The notes under the pieces: model-generated
Databases searched by the model: none
The model's input: the letters and a program-made list of their open reading frames with translations, nothing else
Told to the model about the DNA's origin: nothing
Shown: positions 14,812 to 22,527 of the stretch, in pieces
Numbering within the stretch: the stretch's first letter is position 1
Layout of the letters: the number at the start of each line of letters is the position of its first letter
Assembly: GCA_030040425.1 (NCBI GenBank)
Contig: JASHTS010000044.1
Location: forward strand, 1 to 33,996
Source: Acidobacteriaceae bacterium
GTDB taxonomy: Bacteria > Acidobacteriota > Terriglobia > Terriglobales > Acidobacteriaceae
Direction of reading: 5' to 3'
Length of the DNA stretch: 33,996 bases
Position numbers and translations under genes: made by a program

Positions 14812-15981
14812 TCAGTGCACGAGGCGGGCGGAAAGAGAAACGGGAGAGTCGGGGCGGGTGAGGACGCAGTTGGATTTGGTGTCGCAGTGGAAGTGAATGG
14901 CGGCGGGAAACACTTCCCAGCCGGCGTGACCGATGGTTCCGTGGACGCCGATGAAGAATGTGCGGCCGGCGCGGGTGGTGACGGTACCGCGCGAGGGATT
15001 GTCGGAGACGATGACGTCGTCGGCATCAATGGGCGAGGCGATGCGCAGACTGCGGGGGATGTTGGCGTTGGCTCTGGCTTGCGCGGCCCTGCGGCGCAGC
15101 TCGGCGATCACCGACTGCTGCTGGCGGAGCCAGTCTTGCTGATCGGCGACGGAAGGAAAGCTCGAAGTAAATTGCCAGATGGCGAAGGCGCGATAGGCTT
15201 TCGCGGGACAGGTAAGCGGACCGCTCATGACGATCTCCTCGATGTGGCCGTCGGCCCCGGCGACGTTTTGCACCGTGTCGCCGTCGAAGGTCTTCTGCGG
15301 TTCGAACTCCTGCGTGAGGGCGTCGTCCGGGTCTTGGACGGGATTAAATGGAATGACGATTTCCTTCTGGCAGAGAAGCGCGCCCGAATCGCTGGTGATG
15401 CGGAGGTCGATGGTGAGCGGGTGAGGAGGGTTGACGGCGACAGCGGCGAAACCGGCAGCCTGCTGCGGGCTCAAGGGGTCGATGTGGAGCTCGTATTGGG
15501 CGGCGCCGTCCCACTTGGCGATGAGGCGCCCGGCGAGGCCCGCGGAAGCGATGTTGGTCTGGCCGAGATCGACGAAGGGAGCGATGGGTTCCTGCTTGTT
15601 GGCGGCCAGGTAGATGAGGAGGGCGATGAGCATGAAGCCGATACCGCCCACGCCGGCGAAGAGGAGGAGTTTTTTCTGGTCGAGTGGGAGCTTGGCGGCC
15701 ACGCTCAAGGCGGCAAGCTGCGCAGGATCGACAGGCTGGCCAGGCTGAGCGGGCGCTGCGGACGGTGCTGACGCTTGCGTGGGTTGAGCCGCGGTTTGGG
15801 CGGGCGGCTGGCCGGGCGCGCGCGAGGGCAGGAACTGCGGCATCGCGGAGCGGAAGGAGTAGAGGTCGGCTTCGTTTCCAGTTTCCTTGGTGGGAACGAT
15901 CTCGTAACGGCTGACAGGTCCAGCCTGCGCATTTTCGTCCTGAGTCTGTGCGCCAGGCTCCTGCCGGTCCGCATCGCTCAT
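14812..15981 (-). CDS. Hypothetical single-pass membrane protein, 389 aa
   Basis: I do not recognise a family. From the ATG at 15981 there is a polar, probably cytoplasmic region, rich in Pro, Ala and Gln at residues about 52-90, then one membrane segment at about 105-126 (LLLFAGVGGIGFMLIALLIYLAA). The outer domain of about 260 residues contains beta-type stretches (YELHIDPLSP, LTIDLRITSDSG), an acidic stretch (PVQDPDDALTQEFEPQ), a short helical Arg/Gln-rich segment (RQQQSVIAELRRRAAQARA) and a C-terminal half with scattered cysteines (LLCQKE, LTCPAK, HFHCDTKSNC). Pairs of these could form disulfides outside the membrane. The frame is open for 30 more codons upstream. A GGGG lies shortly before the chosen start. 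Transcribed alone. Confidence 0.75.
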   Translation of the reverse strand: MSDADRQEPGAQTQDENAQAGPVSRYEIVPTKETGNEADLYSFRSAMPQFLPSRAPGQPPAQTAAQPTQASAPSAAPAQPGQPVDPAQLAALSVAAKLPLDQKKLLLFAGVGGIGFMLIALLIYLAANKQEPIAPFVDLGQTNIASAGLAGRLIAKWDGAAQYELHIDPLSPQQAAGFAAVAVNPPHPLTIDLRITSDSGALLCQKEIVIPFNPVQDPDDALTQEFEPQKTFDGDTVQNVAGADGHIEEIVMSGPLTCPAKAYRAFAIWQFTSSFPSVADQQDWLRQQQSVIAELRRRAAQARANANIPRSLRIASPIDADDVIVSDNPSRGTVTTRAGRTFFIGVHGTIGHAGWEVFPAAIHFHCDTKSNCVLTRPDSPVSLSARLVH

Positions 15982-16131
15982 CGGGTAACCCCAACAACTG
16001 GAGGGAGTGGAAAACGGGCCCCAAAGGATCAATGTCATTGAACCATGACCGAGGCGGAGCGGCAACAGCACAAAAGTGAAGTGGGGTGACGAGGAGTGTT
16101 CGGATTGGGACAGAGAGCCGCGAGTGAGCGA

Positions 16132-16185
16132 GTCAGCGGAGTTGGCGGGGCTAGTGGAGTTAGCGGAGTCAGCGCGGCTAGCGGC
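16132..16185. repeat. Minisatellite: six 9-bp units overlapping the mntH stop
   Basis: Six back-to-back 9-bp units occupy 16132-16185, with consensus close to GTTAGCGGA: GTCAGCGGA, GTTGGCGGG, GCTAGTGGA, GTTAGCGGA, GTCAGCGCG, GCTAGCGGC. A seventh, damaged unit may precede them at 16124. The last two units cover the stop codon of mntH (16178-16180). Because 9 is a multiple of 3, the tract stays open on the minus strand beyond that stop, encoding a Leu/Thr/Pro/Ala-rich repeat. Such tracts can change length by replication slippage. Confidence 0.85.
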
Positions 16186-17509
16186 CGAGGAATGTCTGAA
16201 TGAGGAGCCAGGCGTTGAGGGCGGCGATGAAGACGGCGGTGATCCAGCCGAGGGCCTTCAGCGCGCGGCCGTTCACGAACTCGCCCATGCGCTTGCGGTC
16301 GCCCGTGAACTGCACCAGCGGGAAGACGGCGAAGCTGAGTTGCAGCGAGAGAATGACTTGGCTGAGGATGAGCAGCTTTTCGGTTCCGCGCTCGCCGGTG
16401 ACGGCAACAACGACGATGGTGGGAATGATGGCGAGCGAGCGCGTGACGAGCCGGCGCAGCCACGGCTTGAGCCGAATGTGGATGAAGCCCTCCATCACGA
16501 CCTGACCGGCAAGCGTTCCAGTGATGGAGGAGTTCTGGCCCGAGGCGAGGAGGGCGACGGCGAAAAGGGTGCTGGCTCCGGCTGCGCCGACGAGCGGCGA
16601 GAGGAGCCTGAAGGCGTCCTGGATGGCCGCGACGTTGAACAGGCCGTGGCGATGGAAGACGGCGGCGGCGACGATGAGGATGGCCGCATTGACGAAGAGA
16701 GCGATGGTGAGGGCGAAGGCGGAGTCGATGTTGGCCATGCGGATGGCCTCGCGCTTGCCTTCGGTGGTGCGCTTGTAACTGCGGCTCTGCACCAGCGAGG
16801 AGTGCAGATAGAGGTTGTGCGGCATGACCGTGGCGCCGAGGATGCCGATGGCGATGTAAAGCATGCCGGGATCGGTGACGATGGCGGCCGAGGGCACGAA
16901 GAGCGCGCGGAGGGCGGGCCAGTAGTCGGGACGGGAGAAGAACATCTGCAGGCCGAAAAGAGCGATGATGGCGCCGATGAGGGCGATGACGAGCGCTTCG
17001 ACGTAGCGAAATCCCCAACGCTGGAGCAGGAGGATGAGCAGGACGTCCAGGCCGGTGATGAGTACGCCTGTGAAGAGCGGGATGTGAAAGAGGAGCTCGA
17101 GGGCGATGGCGGAGCCGATGACTTCGGCAAGGTCGCAGGCGGCGATGGCGATTTCGGCGAGGATCCAGAGGGCAAAGCTCGCGGCGCGGCTGTAGGACTC
17201 CTGGCAGAGCTGGGCGAGATCGCGCTCCGTGGCGACGCCGAGCTTGAGCGACAGACTCTGAAGCAGGATGGCCATGAGATTCGAGGCCATGACGACGAAG
17301 AGGAGAGTGTAGCCAAAGCGCGAGCCGCCGGCGATATCCGTGGCCCAGTTGCCTGGATCCATGTAGCCAACAGAGATGAGAAAGCCGGGCCCCAGAAACC
17401 CGAGAAGACGCAGCCACAAGCGAGTCGAGCGGGTGAGGCGGACGCTCGCGTGCACCTCAGGGAGCGAGGGCTCAGCGAGCGTGACACGGGATATGGTTTC
17501 AGAAGACAT
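16178..17509 (-). CDS. mntH: Nramp-family divalent metal (Mn2+) transporter MntH
   Basis: This 443-aa inner-membrane protein imports Mn2+ (and possibly Fe2+) with protons. The two metal-site motifs of the family are intact: DPGN at residues 51-54 in the first membrane helix and MPHNLYLHS from about 229 in the sixth. Eleven or so hydrophobic segments fit the known fold, and length is normal. The ATG at 17509 is chosen over a TTG at 17530. It lies 220 bp downstream of a DtxR/MntR-type gene in the same orientation, and the AT-rich region between them probably holds its promoter and operator. The last codons and the stop lie within a 9-bp minisatellite. Confidence 0.95.
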   Translation of the reverse strand: MSSETISRVTLAEPSLPEVHASVRLTRSTRLWLRLLGFLGPGFLISVGYMDPGNWATDIAGGSRFGYTLLFVVMASNLMAILLQSLSLKLGVATERDLAQLCQESYSRAASFALWILAEIAIAACDLAEVIGSAIALELLFHIPLFTGVLITGLDVLLILLLQRWGFRYVEALVIALIGAIIALFGLQMFFSRPDYWPALRALFVPSAAIVTDPGMLYIAIGILGATVMPHNLYLHSSLVQSRSYKRTTEGKREAIRMANIDSAFALTIALFVNAAILIVAAAVFHRHGLFNVAAIQDAFRLLSPLVGAAGASTLFAVALLASGQNSSITGTLAGQVVMEGFIHIRLKPWLRRLVTRSLAIIPTIVVVAVTGERGTEKLLILSQVILSLQLSFAVFPLVQFTGDRKRMGEFVNGRALKALGWITAVFIAALNAWLLIQTFLGR

Positions 17510-17540
17510 GGGCGACGGGGAAGCGCGCAACCGGCAATCA

Positions 17541-17602
17541 GCTATAGTATGGCATAGATGTTTAATTGTAGTTAATAAAAATAATTACTGTGTATTATAA
17601 AG
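17541..17602 (-). promoter_or_regulatory. AT-rich candidate promoter/operator of mntH
   Basis: About 60 bp upstream of mntH are strikingly AT-rich against the surrounding GC-rich DNA. On the minus strand they include TATAAT at 17599-17594 and, nearer the gene, CATACTATAG. Between them lies AGTAATTATTTTTATTAACT, an imperfect dyad. With a metal-dependent DtxR/MntR-type regulator encoded just upstream, this is the natural place for its binding site. I cannot match it to a known box, and no clear -35 is visible. Confidence 0.4.
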
Positions 17603-17678
17603 CTCGTTGCGCCATAAAGATGTCTGGGGCCCGGTTCTTCATGCTTGGATTCAAGAGCTCTATGAATGGTTTGGCGAG

Positions 17679-17716
17679 TCGCGGGACGGCCGGGAAGCAA
17701 GCGCAGAGTCCCGCGA
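17679..17716 (-). terminator. Hairpin after the mntR-type gene
   Basis: TCGCGGGAC at 17679-17687 and GTCCCGCGA at 17708-17716 form a perfect 9-bp GC-rich stem with a 20-nt loop. It lies 13 nt after the stop of the DtxR-type gene and before the mntH control region. There is no U-run, so it could be a pause or partial terminator that separates regulator from transporter. Confidence 0.4.
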
Positions 17717-17729
17717 TGGCAACCAAAGG

Positions 17730-18410
17730 CTACGAAGCGGGGCGTAGCCAGACGGCTTCGGCGGCGGGCCGGCCAAGGATGGGGCGTTCGAGAAGGGAAC
17801 GGCCGGATTCGAGCTCGACCTGGACGGTCTGATCGTAATTCTGCGTGAGAACGCGCAGGCTACGGCCGGGGCCGATGCCGGATTTGTGGAGAAACTGCAG
17901 GAGACGCGGGTCGCGCTCCTGGAGGCTGGTGACGGTGTAGCGCTTCCCTTCCTGGGCTTCGGAGAGCCGGGTTTCGCCGCGGCGCTTGCGCTCGGCGGGG
18001 CGCTCAGGCAGGACGGCGTTGCCATGCGGGCAGGCGCCGCCCTCTCCGAGTTTCTCGCGCAGCTTGGCTTCGAAGGCAGGCGAGACGGCGTGCTCGAGGC
18101 GCTCGGCTTCCTCGTGGATCTGGTGCCACTCCATGCCGAAGAGCTCGCTGAGCATGCGCTCGATGAGGTGATGGCGGAGGGCGGTGTGGTACGCGGTTTC
18201 GCGGCCGCGGGCGGTTAGGCGGACGATACCGTCGGCGCCGACTTCGACCTCGCCGTCGCGCTTGAGGCGCTTGAGCGCCATGGTGACGGCGGGCGCGGAA
18301 ACCTCCAGCCAATGCGCGAGGACAGCGGGAAAGACTTCGCGGCCTTCGGCCTCGGCCTCGAGGATGGCCTTGAGGTAGTTTTCCTTCGAGACGTGGATGG
18401 AGTCTTTCAT
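17730..18410 (-). CDS. mntR: DtxR/MntR-family metal-dependent transcriptional regulator
   Basis: This 226-aa protein has the three parts of the DtxR family. The first is an N-terminal winged helix (SKENYLKAILEAE, then a helix-turn-helix around AVLAHWLEVSAPAVTMALKRL). The second is a metal-binding dimerisation domain (HHLIERMLSELFGMEW, then IHEEAERLEHAVS with the expected His/Glu ligands and ACPHGNAV). The third is a C-terminal SH3/FeoA-like domain from about 150 (YTVTSLQERDPRLLQFLHKSGIGPG). When loaded with Mn2+ or Fe2+ such proteins usually repress uptake genes; the mntH gene downstream is the obvious target. The symbol mntR rests on that neighbourhood, and an iron-sensing IdeR role cannot be excluded. 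The start at 18410 gives the conserved MKDSIHVSKENYL. Confidence 0.9.
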   Translation of the reverse strand: MKDSIHVSKENYLKAILEAEAEGREVFPAVLAHWLEVSAPAVTMALKRLKRDGEVEVGADGIVRLTARGRETAYHTALRHHLIERMLSELFGMEWHQIHEEAERLEHAVSPAFEAKLREKLGEGGACPHGNAVLPERPAERKRRGETRLSEAQEGKRYTVTSLQERDPRLLQFLHKSGIGPGRSLRVLTQNYDQTVQVELESGRSLLERPILGRPAAEAVWLRPAS

Positions 18411-18437
18411 GGCGGCGCTGGGAGACAGTGTAAAGCA

Positions 18438-18472
18438 GGGGTCAGGGATCAGGGATCAGGGGTCGGGGGTCA
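18438..18472. repeat. Five 7-bp tandem units upstream of mntR
   Basis: Units GGGGTCA, GGGATCA, GGGATCA, GGGGTCG, GGGGTCA run without gaps from 18438 to 18472, about 28 bp upstream of the regulator's start codon. Similar degenerate tracts lie in front of nnr (from 14674) and the amidase (about 7256-7278). They look like a simple-sequence family that occupies 5' gaps. Confidence 0.7.
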
Positions 18473-18603
18473 GTGAACCGGGGACCGAGGGAGCGGAGGA
18501 GTCGGATCAGAGTCATTTCATTGGAATTTTGAGATGCCGGCACGATCAATAACGGCTCTAACACCCCTTTGCGGGGGCTTGGGGCTTCAGTGGCAAACTT
18601 GTT

Positions 18604-18623
18604 CCCCAGGCTTGCGCCTGGGG
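18604..18623. repeat. Perfect 8-bp palindrome with TTGC loop
   Basis: CCCCAGGC at 18604-18611 and GCCTGGGG at 18616-18623 form an 8-bp stem around a 4-nt loop. It is GC-rich with no T-run on either side, so it looks like one of the dispersed short palindromes of this genome rather than a classical terminator. Confidence 0.6.
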
Positions 18624-18761
18624 CTACCGTCTTGCGCCGGCTGAAACTGGCGCACCACTCGCAGAGCGCCGGTGGAAGGGTTTTCCATCTTAGCTGCAAC
18701 AACGAAAGCGCAGTGCCCAGAGATCCTCAGGTAGAGGATTGGGGTCGCGTTCATGACAACT

Positions 18762-18811
18762 GCAGGTGCTTCGACTCTCTCGCGCGATGCGCTCGGTCGC
18801 GCAGGTTGACA
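18762..18811. repeat. Dispersed 50-bp intergenic repeat, copy 2
   Basis: Same repeat as at 14737-14786, with 7 differences in 50 positions and the same orientation. It begins GCAGGTGCTTCGACTCTCTC and ends CTCGGTCGCGCAGGTTGACA. Confidence 0.7.
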
Positions 18812-18867
18812 GAGATTTCTGTTTCCTGTTCCCGGTTCGCTATTCCCTGTTCCCTGTTCCCCCGCCT

Positions 18868-20097
18868 TCACTTCACCCAGACCTTGGGTTCGACGGAGAG
18901 GCCGGGCCGAAGCTCGTGGTTGGGGTCTTCCTTGGCCAAATTGGTGAAATCGATGCGTACGGGCACGCGCTGAACGACCTTCACGTAGTTGCCGGTGGCG
19001 TTTTCAGGCGGGAAGAGCGAGAGCACGGAGCCGGTGGCGCCGCCGATCTGGGTAACGTGACCGGTGTATTCTTTGCCGGTTGCGTCGACGTGAATGGTGA
19101 CCTTTTGTCCCTTTTCCATATGGCGGAGCTGGGTCTCCTTGAAGTTGGCGGTGATCCAAAGGTCTTCGAGGGACACGAGGGTCATGAGGTTCTGGCCGGC
19201 GGAGACGTTCTGATCGATCTCAACGCTCTTGCGGGTGATGATGCCGGAGACGGGCGCGAAGATTTTGCAGTAACTGAGGTTGAGTTTGGCCTGATCGAGT
19301 TGCGCCTGGACCTGCTCCACCTGGGCCTCGGCTTGCTTGGCGCGGGCGTTCTGGACGGCCACCTGCTGGGGCGCGGTCTGTGCGTATTTGAGCAGGGCCT
19401 GAGACTGCTCGAGGTGGTCGCGGGCAACGCGCACGCCTTCCTGCGCAGCGCGCTCGGTGGCCTGGGCATCATCGAGCGCGGCCTTGGCGGAATCGGCGGC
19501 GGCGACGGCGGCGTCAAACTGAAGCTTGCTGATGACGTCTTTCTCGACCAGCGGGCGATAGCGGTCGAGATCGGCCTGAGCCTTCACGTTGTTGGCCTGC
19601 GCCTGGGCAACGCGCGCAGTAGCAGCCTGCAACTGCTGCCCGGCCTGCGCCACCTGGGCCTGCGCGCCGCTGACGTCAGCGCCCGCGGAACTGAGATTGC
19701 TGCCGGTATTGACGGTCGTGATGGGCACGTTGACGCTGGCCACGGCAGCGGCGGCTTTGGCGCTATCGAGCGCGGCCTGCGCGTTTTCGACGGCGACCTG
19801 GTAGTCCCTGGGGTCGAGCTCGGCGATGGGTGCTCCGCGCTGGACGAACTGGTTCTCGTTCACATCGACGTGGATAACCTGGCCGGCGATGCGCGAGCTG
19901 ATCTGGATGATGTGGCCGTTGACCTGCGCGTCGTCAGTGTCTTCGCTGTAGGTGGAACGCCACCAGAAACCGAGCGCGATAAGAACCACCAGCACAATCA
20001 CGGCAATGATGATGCCGCGGCGGCGCCGGGGCGGCGGCGCGACCTCAGTGTCTGCGCGGTGCTCTGCGTTTGCGGGCATTGTGTTTGTCTGCGCCAC
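18868..20097 (-). CDS. EmrA/HlyD-family membrane fusion protein
   Basis: This 409-aa periplasmic adaptor has an N-terminal anchor at about residues 28-46 (IIIAVIVLVVLIALGFWW) after a basic PPPRRRR stretch. The barrel/lipoyl half-motif DTDDAQVNGHIIQISSRIAGQV and LDPRDYQVAVENAQAALDSAKA follow, then a long Ala/Gln-rich coiled coil (about 80-260). The returning lipoyl half is LSYCKIFAPVSGIITRKSVEIDQNVSAGQ, with LWITANFKETQLRHM behind it. This is the EmrA type, which joins an inner-membrane MFS exporter to TolC. The GTG at 20097 is 2 bp after the tolC-like stop and has GGGAGG at a suitable distance. No EmrB-like pump gene is adjacent, so the inner-membrane partner must lie elsewhere. Substrate unknown. 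Confidence 0.92.
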   Translation of the reverse strand: MAQTNTMPANAEHRADTEVAPPPRRRRGIIIAVIVLVVLIALGFWWRSTYSEDTDDAQVNGHIIQISSRIAGQVIHVDVNENQFVQRGAPIAELDPRDYQVAVENAQAALDSAKAAAAVASVNVPITTVNTGSNLSSAGADVSGAQAQVAQAGQQLQAATARVAQAQANNVKAQADLDRYRPLVEKDVISKLQFDAAVAAADSAKAALDDAQATERAAQEGVRVARDHLEQSQALLKYAQTAPQQVAVQNARAKQAEAQVEQVQAQLDQAKLNLSYCKIFAPVSGIITRKSVEIDQNVSAGQNLMTLVSLEDLWITANFKETQLRHMEKGQKVTIHVDATGKEYTGHVTQIGGATGSVLSLFPPENATGNYVKVVQRVPVRIDFTNLAKEDPNHELRPGLSVEPKVWVK

Positions 20098-20099
20098 GA

Positions 20100-21569
20100 T
20101 TACTTCCCTCCCAGATAAGTCTTGTAGTTTTGACCGGCTCCGAGCGCGCGGGCGAGGCTGAGTTTGGCCACATTGTCGCGATAAAGGCTAACGACATACT
20201 GATTGTCGGCCTGGGCGAGGGATTGCTGCGCCTCACTTACGGCGAGGTTGTCGCTGACGCCGTTGGCATAGCGCTCCTGCGCCTCCTTGAGAGCTTCTTT
20301 CGCCAAATCGACGCTGGAGCGGGCCACCTCGACTTGCTTCTGCGCCGACTCGATGTCCAGCAGCGCGTCGCGCACGTCGGCATCGACCTGGGCGTTCTTG
20401 TCGCTCAGCTGCGCCTGCGCGATGTTGAGTTGCGCCTGCGCCTGCTGGGCTTCCCCGCGGAACGCGAATTCCTTGAAGACGGGAACGCTGAGAGTGCCCG
20501 TGGCGTCGACGGTGCCGTGCGAGTGCGCGAGGGTGGTGCCGATGTCGCCGTAATCGGCGTCGGCCTTGAGCGTGGGCAGGCGATCGGCGGTTGCGGCCTT
20601 GCGCTGCTCCTCGGCGGCCCTGGCCTGCTCCACCAGTGCAGCGAGATCTTTGCGGTTGGCGTGGGCCTGGGCGATGAGCGCCTGCACGTCGAGCTGATCG
20701 AAGACGGCGTAGGGCTCCTGGTCTGTGAGCGTGAACTGCTGCGCCAGGGGCAGGCCAATGGTGCGCGCCAGAGCAAGCTCATCTTTGGCGAGCGCATCTT
20801 GCGCGGAGATCAACTGCTGCTGGAGAGACTGATAGTCGACACGGGCGCGGAGCTCGTCGAGCATGGGCGCGGTGCCGGCGTTGTGATTGGCCACGGCCTG
20901 ATCGAGGGAGACTTTGGCGGTATCAACTTGGGCCTGCACGCTCGCGATCTGTGCCTGGTCGGCGAGGACGAGGAGATAGGCGTTGCCGACGGTGAGCACC
21001 ACCATGTCGCGGGCGTCTTCGGCAGTCAGTTGCGCGGCGGCGAAGTTATGGCGCGCGGCCATATAGTCGCGCAGCGAAGCAAGATCGACGAGGGACCAGC
21101 TGAGCGAGGCGCGCACGTCTGTGTAGCCGAAGGGACCGATGATTTTGGGAAGGCCGGGAAGACGCAGGCCCTCGGCAGGCAGATCGACCTGGGAGACGGT
21201 CTCTTTCGCGTTGAGATCGACCGAAGGCAAGAGCGATTGCAACTGGCTGAGGCGCTCGGCGCGGGCGGTGGCCGCTTCAGCGCCGTTGAGGATGATGCCG
21301 AGGTTGGTATTGAGGCCGCGGGCGATGGCATCATCGAGCGAAAGCTCGAGCACCTGCGGCGAGGCCTCGCCCTTGACCACGCTGCCTTGAAAGGAGCCGG
21401 CATTGGGCGCGGCGGCCTGCGGCGCGGTTTGGGAGGGCGCCGATACGGCGGCGAGCACGACACCCAGGCCGAAGACGGCGCCAAGCATAGGGGCACGGAC
21501 AGGGCCAAAAAAAAGGCAGGGTGTCCGGGCATGAATTGCGTTCTTGTGTTTGGAATTGGACAAATTCAA
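20100..21569 (-). CDS. TolC-family outer membrane efflux protein
   Basis: This protein, 489 aa from the TTG at 21569, has the two repeated helical halves of the outer membrane efflux family. Each half has long Ala/Gln-rich helices (around LSQLQSLLPSVDLNAKETV and LNIAQAQLSDKNAQVDADV) and a paired RYANGVSDNLAVSEAQQSLAQA / HNAGTAPMLDELRARVDYQ motif. It should form the outer-membrane tunnel of a tripartite exporter. A signal peptide lies near residues 28-46 (MLGAVFGLGVVLAAVSAPS). The start is uncertain: the TTG keeps a basic n-region, while the ATG at 21488 begins right at the hydrophobic core. A run of eight T's on the coding strand lies between these two starts. It is followed at once by the EmrA-like gene; together they form an operon. 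Confidence 0.9.
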   Translation of the reverse strand: MNLSNSKHKNAIHARTPCLFFGPVRAPMLGAVFGLGVVLAAVSAPSQTAPQAAAPNAGSFQGSVVKGEASPQVLELSLDDAIARGLNTNLGIILNGAEAATARAERLSQLQSLLPSVDLNAKETVSQVDLPAEGLRLPGLPKIIGPFGYTDVRASLSWSLVDLASLRDYMAARHNFAAAQLTAEDARDMVVLTVGNAYLLVLADQAQIASVQAQVDTAKVSLDQAVANHNAGTAPMLDELRARVDYQSLQQQLISAQDALAKDELALARTIGLPLAQQFTLTDQEPYAVFDQLDVQALIAQAHANRKDLAALVEQARAAEEQRKAATADRLPTLKADADYGDIGTTLAHSHGTVDATGTLSVPVFKEFAFRGEAQQAQAQLNIAQAQLSDKNAQVDADVRDALLDIESAQKQVEVARSSVDLAKEALKEAQERYANGVSDNLAVSEAQQSLAQADNQYVVSLYRDNVAKLSLARALGAGQNYKTYLGGK

Positions 21570-21843
21570 CCTGGCTCAAAAGGCGACGGGCGATGCCGCC
21601 GGAAAATCGGCTATTAGTGAATGGATGCGTCGATCGTGAAACGCGGTTCTAAATGTGACCGCGCGGCGACCGTATGAGCCTCACTTTAAACCAGTCAAGT
21701 GGCTGATTTGAGGAAAAGTGCGGGCACCGCTGGGACCGGCGCCACCGGGCCGGGCGCGCGAAGGGGAAGGGAAAAAATCCGCACCCGCGCCTCCACAGGC
21801 CCGAAGCCCGCCGACGACACGCGCAAACGGGCCGCTCAAGGCG

Positions 21844-22527
21844 TCAGCGCGCCGCGGAGGCGTGGAGCAGCTGGGACGCCAGCGAACAGAGCCCCTGGCG
21901 AAAGACGGCACGCACGGATTCGCGAGTCCAGCGGGCGGCGGTTGAGCCGGCGCTTGCGGCTATCAAGGCAGCGGTTTCGGGAGCGGTGAAGCCAGCCACG
22001 GCGCGCAGAACGAAGACGGTGCGGACAGCGGTGGGCAACTGGGCGAGCCAGTCGCGGAAGAGGTCGCGATCGGGCCCGGCGAGCATGTGCTCAAGCTCCT
22101 CCGCGGAGGTGCCTGCGGCCTCGAGGTCGTCGTCTTCCATGCACGAGGAGCGGATCGCACTGGAAGCCGGCGCGGTGAGGCTGCCGGGATGGCGGCGCTC
22201 GATGGCGGCGATGGCGGCCCGGGCGAGCGCAAGGCGGCTGCTCTTGCGGCCTTCGAGCGGGCTCGAGCAGGAGCCGATGTCCGCAGTGGCGATGGCGGTT
22301 TCCACCAGGCGCACGCTCTCTTCGCCTTCACCCACGAGCATGGAGGCGAGGCTATAAAGGCTGGCAGCAATGCGGTCGAACAGGGCGTCCATGCCTTCGA
22401 AGGCGCGATTGACGGAGGCTTCATCTTTGGGTTGGCCGTCGAGCAGCGTGTGCACCTGGCGAGAGAAGGCTTCCGCGCCCTCGGGGAGGGGTTGCGGTGG
22501 GAAGAGGCTGGAGGGATCGTGCGCCAT
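21844..22527 (-). CDS. Sigma-70 region 4-like protein
   Basis: From the ATG at 22527, which has AGGAGA about 9 nt upstream, this is a 227-aa protein. Its last 75 residues resemble ECF sigma factor region 4: LAQLPTAVRTVFVLRAVAGFTAPETAALIA, then a helix-turn-helix-like ASAGSTAARWTRESVRAVFRQGL. The first 150 residues do not show the usual region 2 that binds the -10 element and core polymerase; instead there are helical stretches around FEGMDALFDRIAASLYSLASMLVGEGEESVRLVETAIATAD. The part from SLYSLASMLVGEGEESVRLVETA loosely echoes the start of region 2 (LARRLLGDEEDAEDLVQEV type). It could be a divergent ECF sigma factor or a DNA-binding protein derived from one. It is divergent from ppk. Function uncertain. 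Confidence 0.72.
   Translation of the reverse strand: MAHDPSSLFPPQPLPEGAEAFSRQVHTLLDGQPKDEASVNRAFEGMDALFDRIAASLYSLASMLVGEGEESVRLVETAIATADIGSCSSPLEGRKSSRLALARAAIAAIERRHPGSLTAPASSAIRSSCMEDDDLEAAGTSAEELEHMLAGPDRDLFRDWLAQLPTAVRTVFVLRAVAGFTAPETAALIAASAGSTAARWTRESVRAVFRQGLCSLASQLLHASAAR

Larger units (their letters stand above)
18411..18867. other. Repeat-rich intergenic region between mntR and the efflux genes
   Basis: No gene is supported in these 457 bp. It holds the 7-bp tandem tract (18438-18472), a perfect hairpin CCCCAGGC-ttgc-GCCTGGGG at 18604-18623, the second copy of the dispersed repeat (18762-18811), and a run of CCTGTTCCC-like units at about 18825-18862. The hairpins may end transcription of the minus-strand efflux operon. 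The open frames here are short and made of repeat sequence. Confidence 0.6.
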
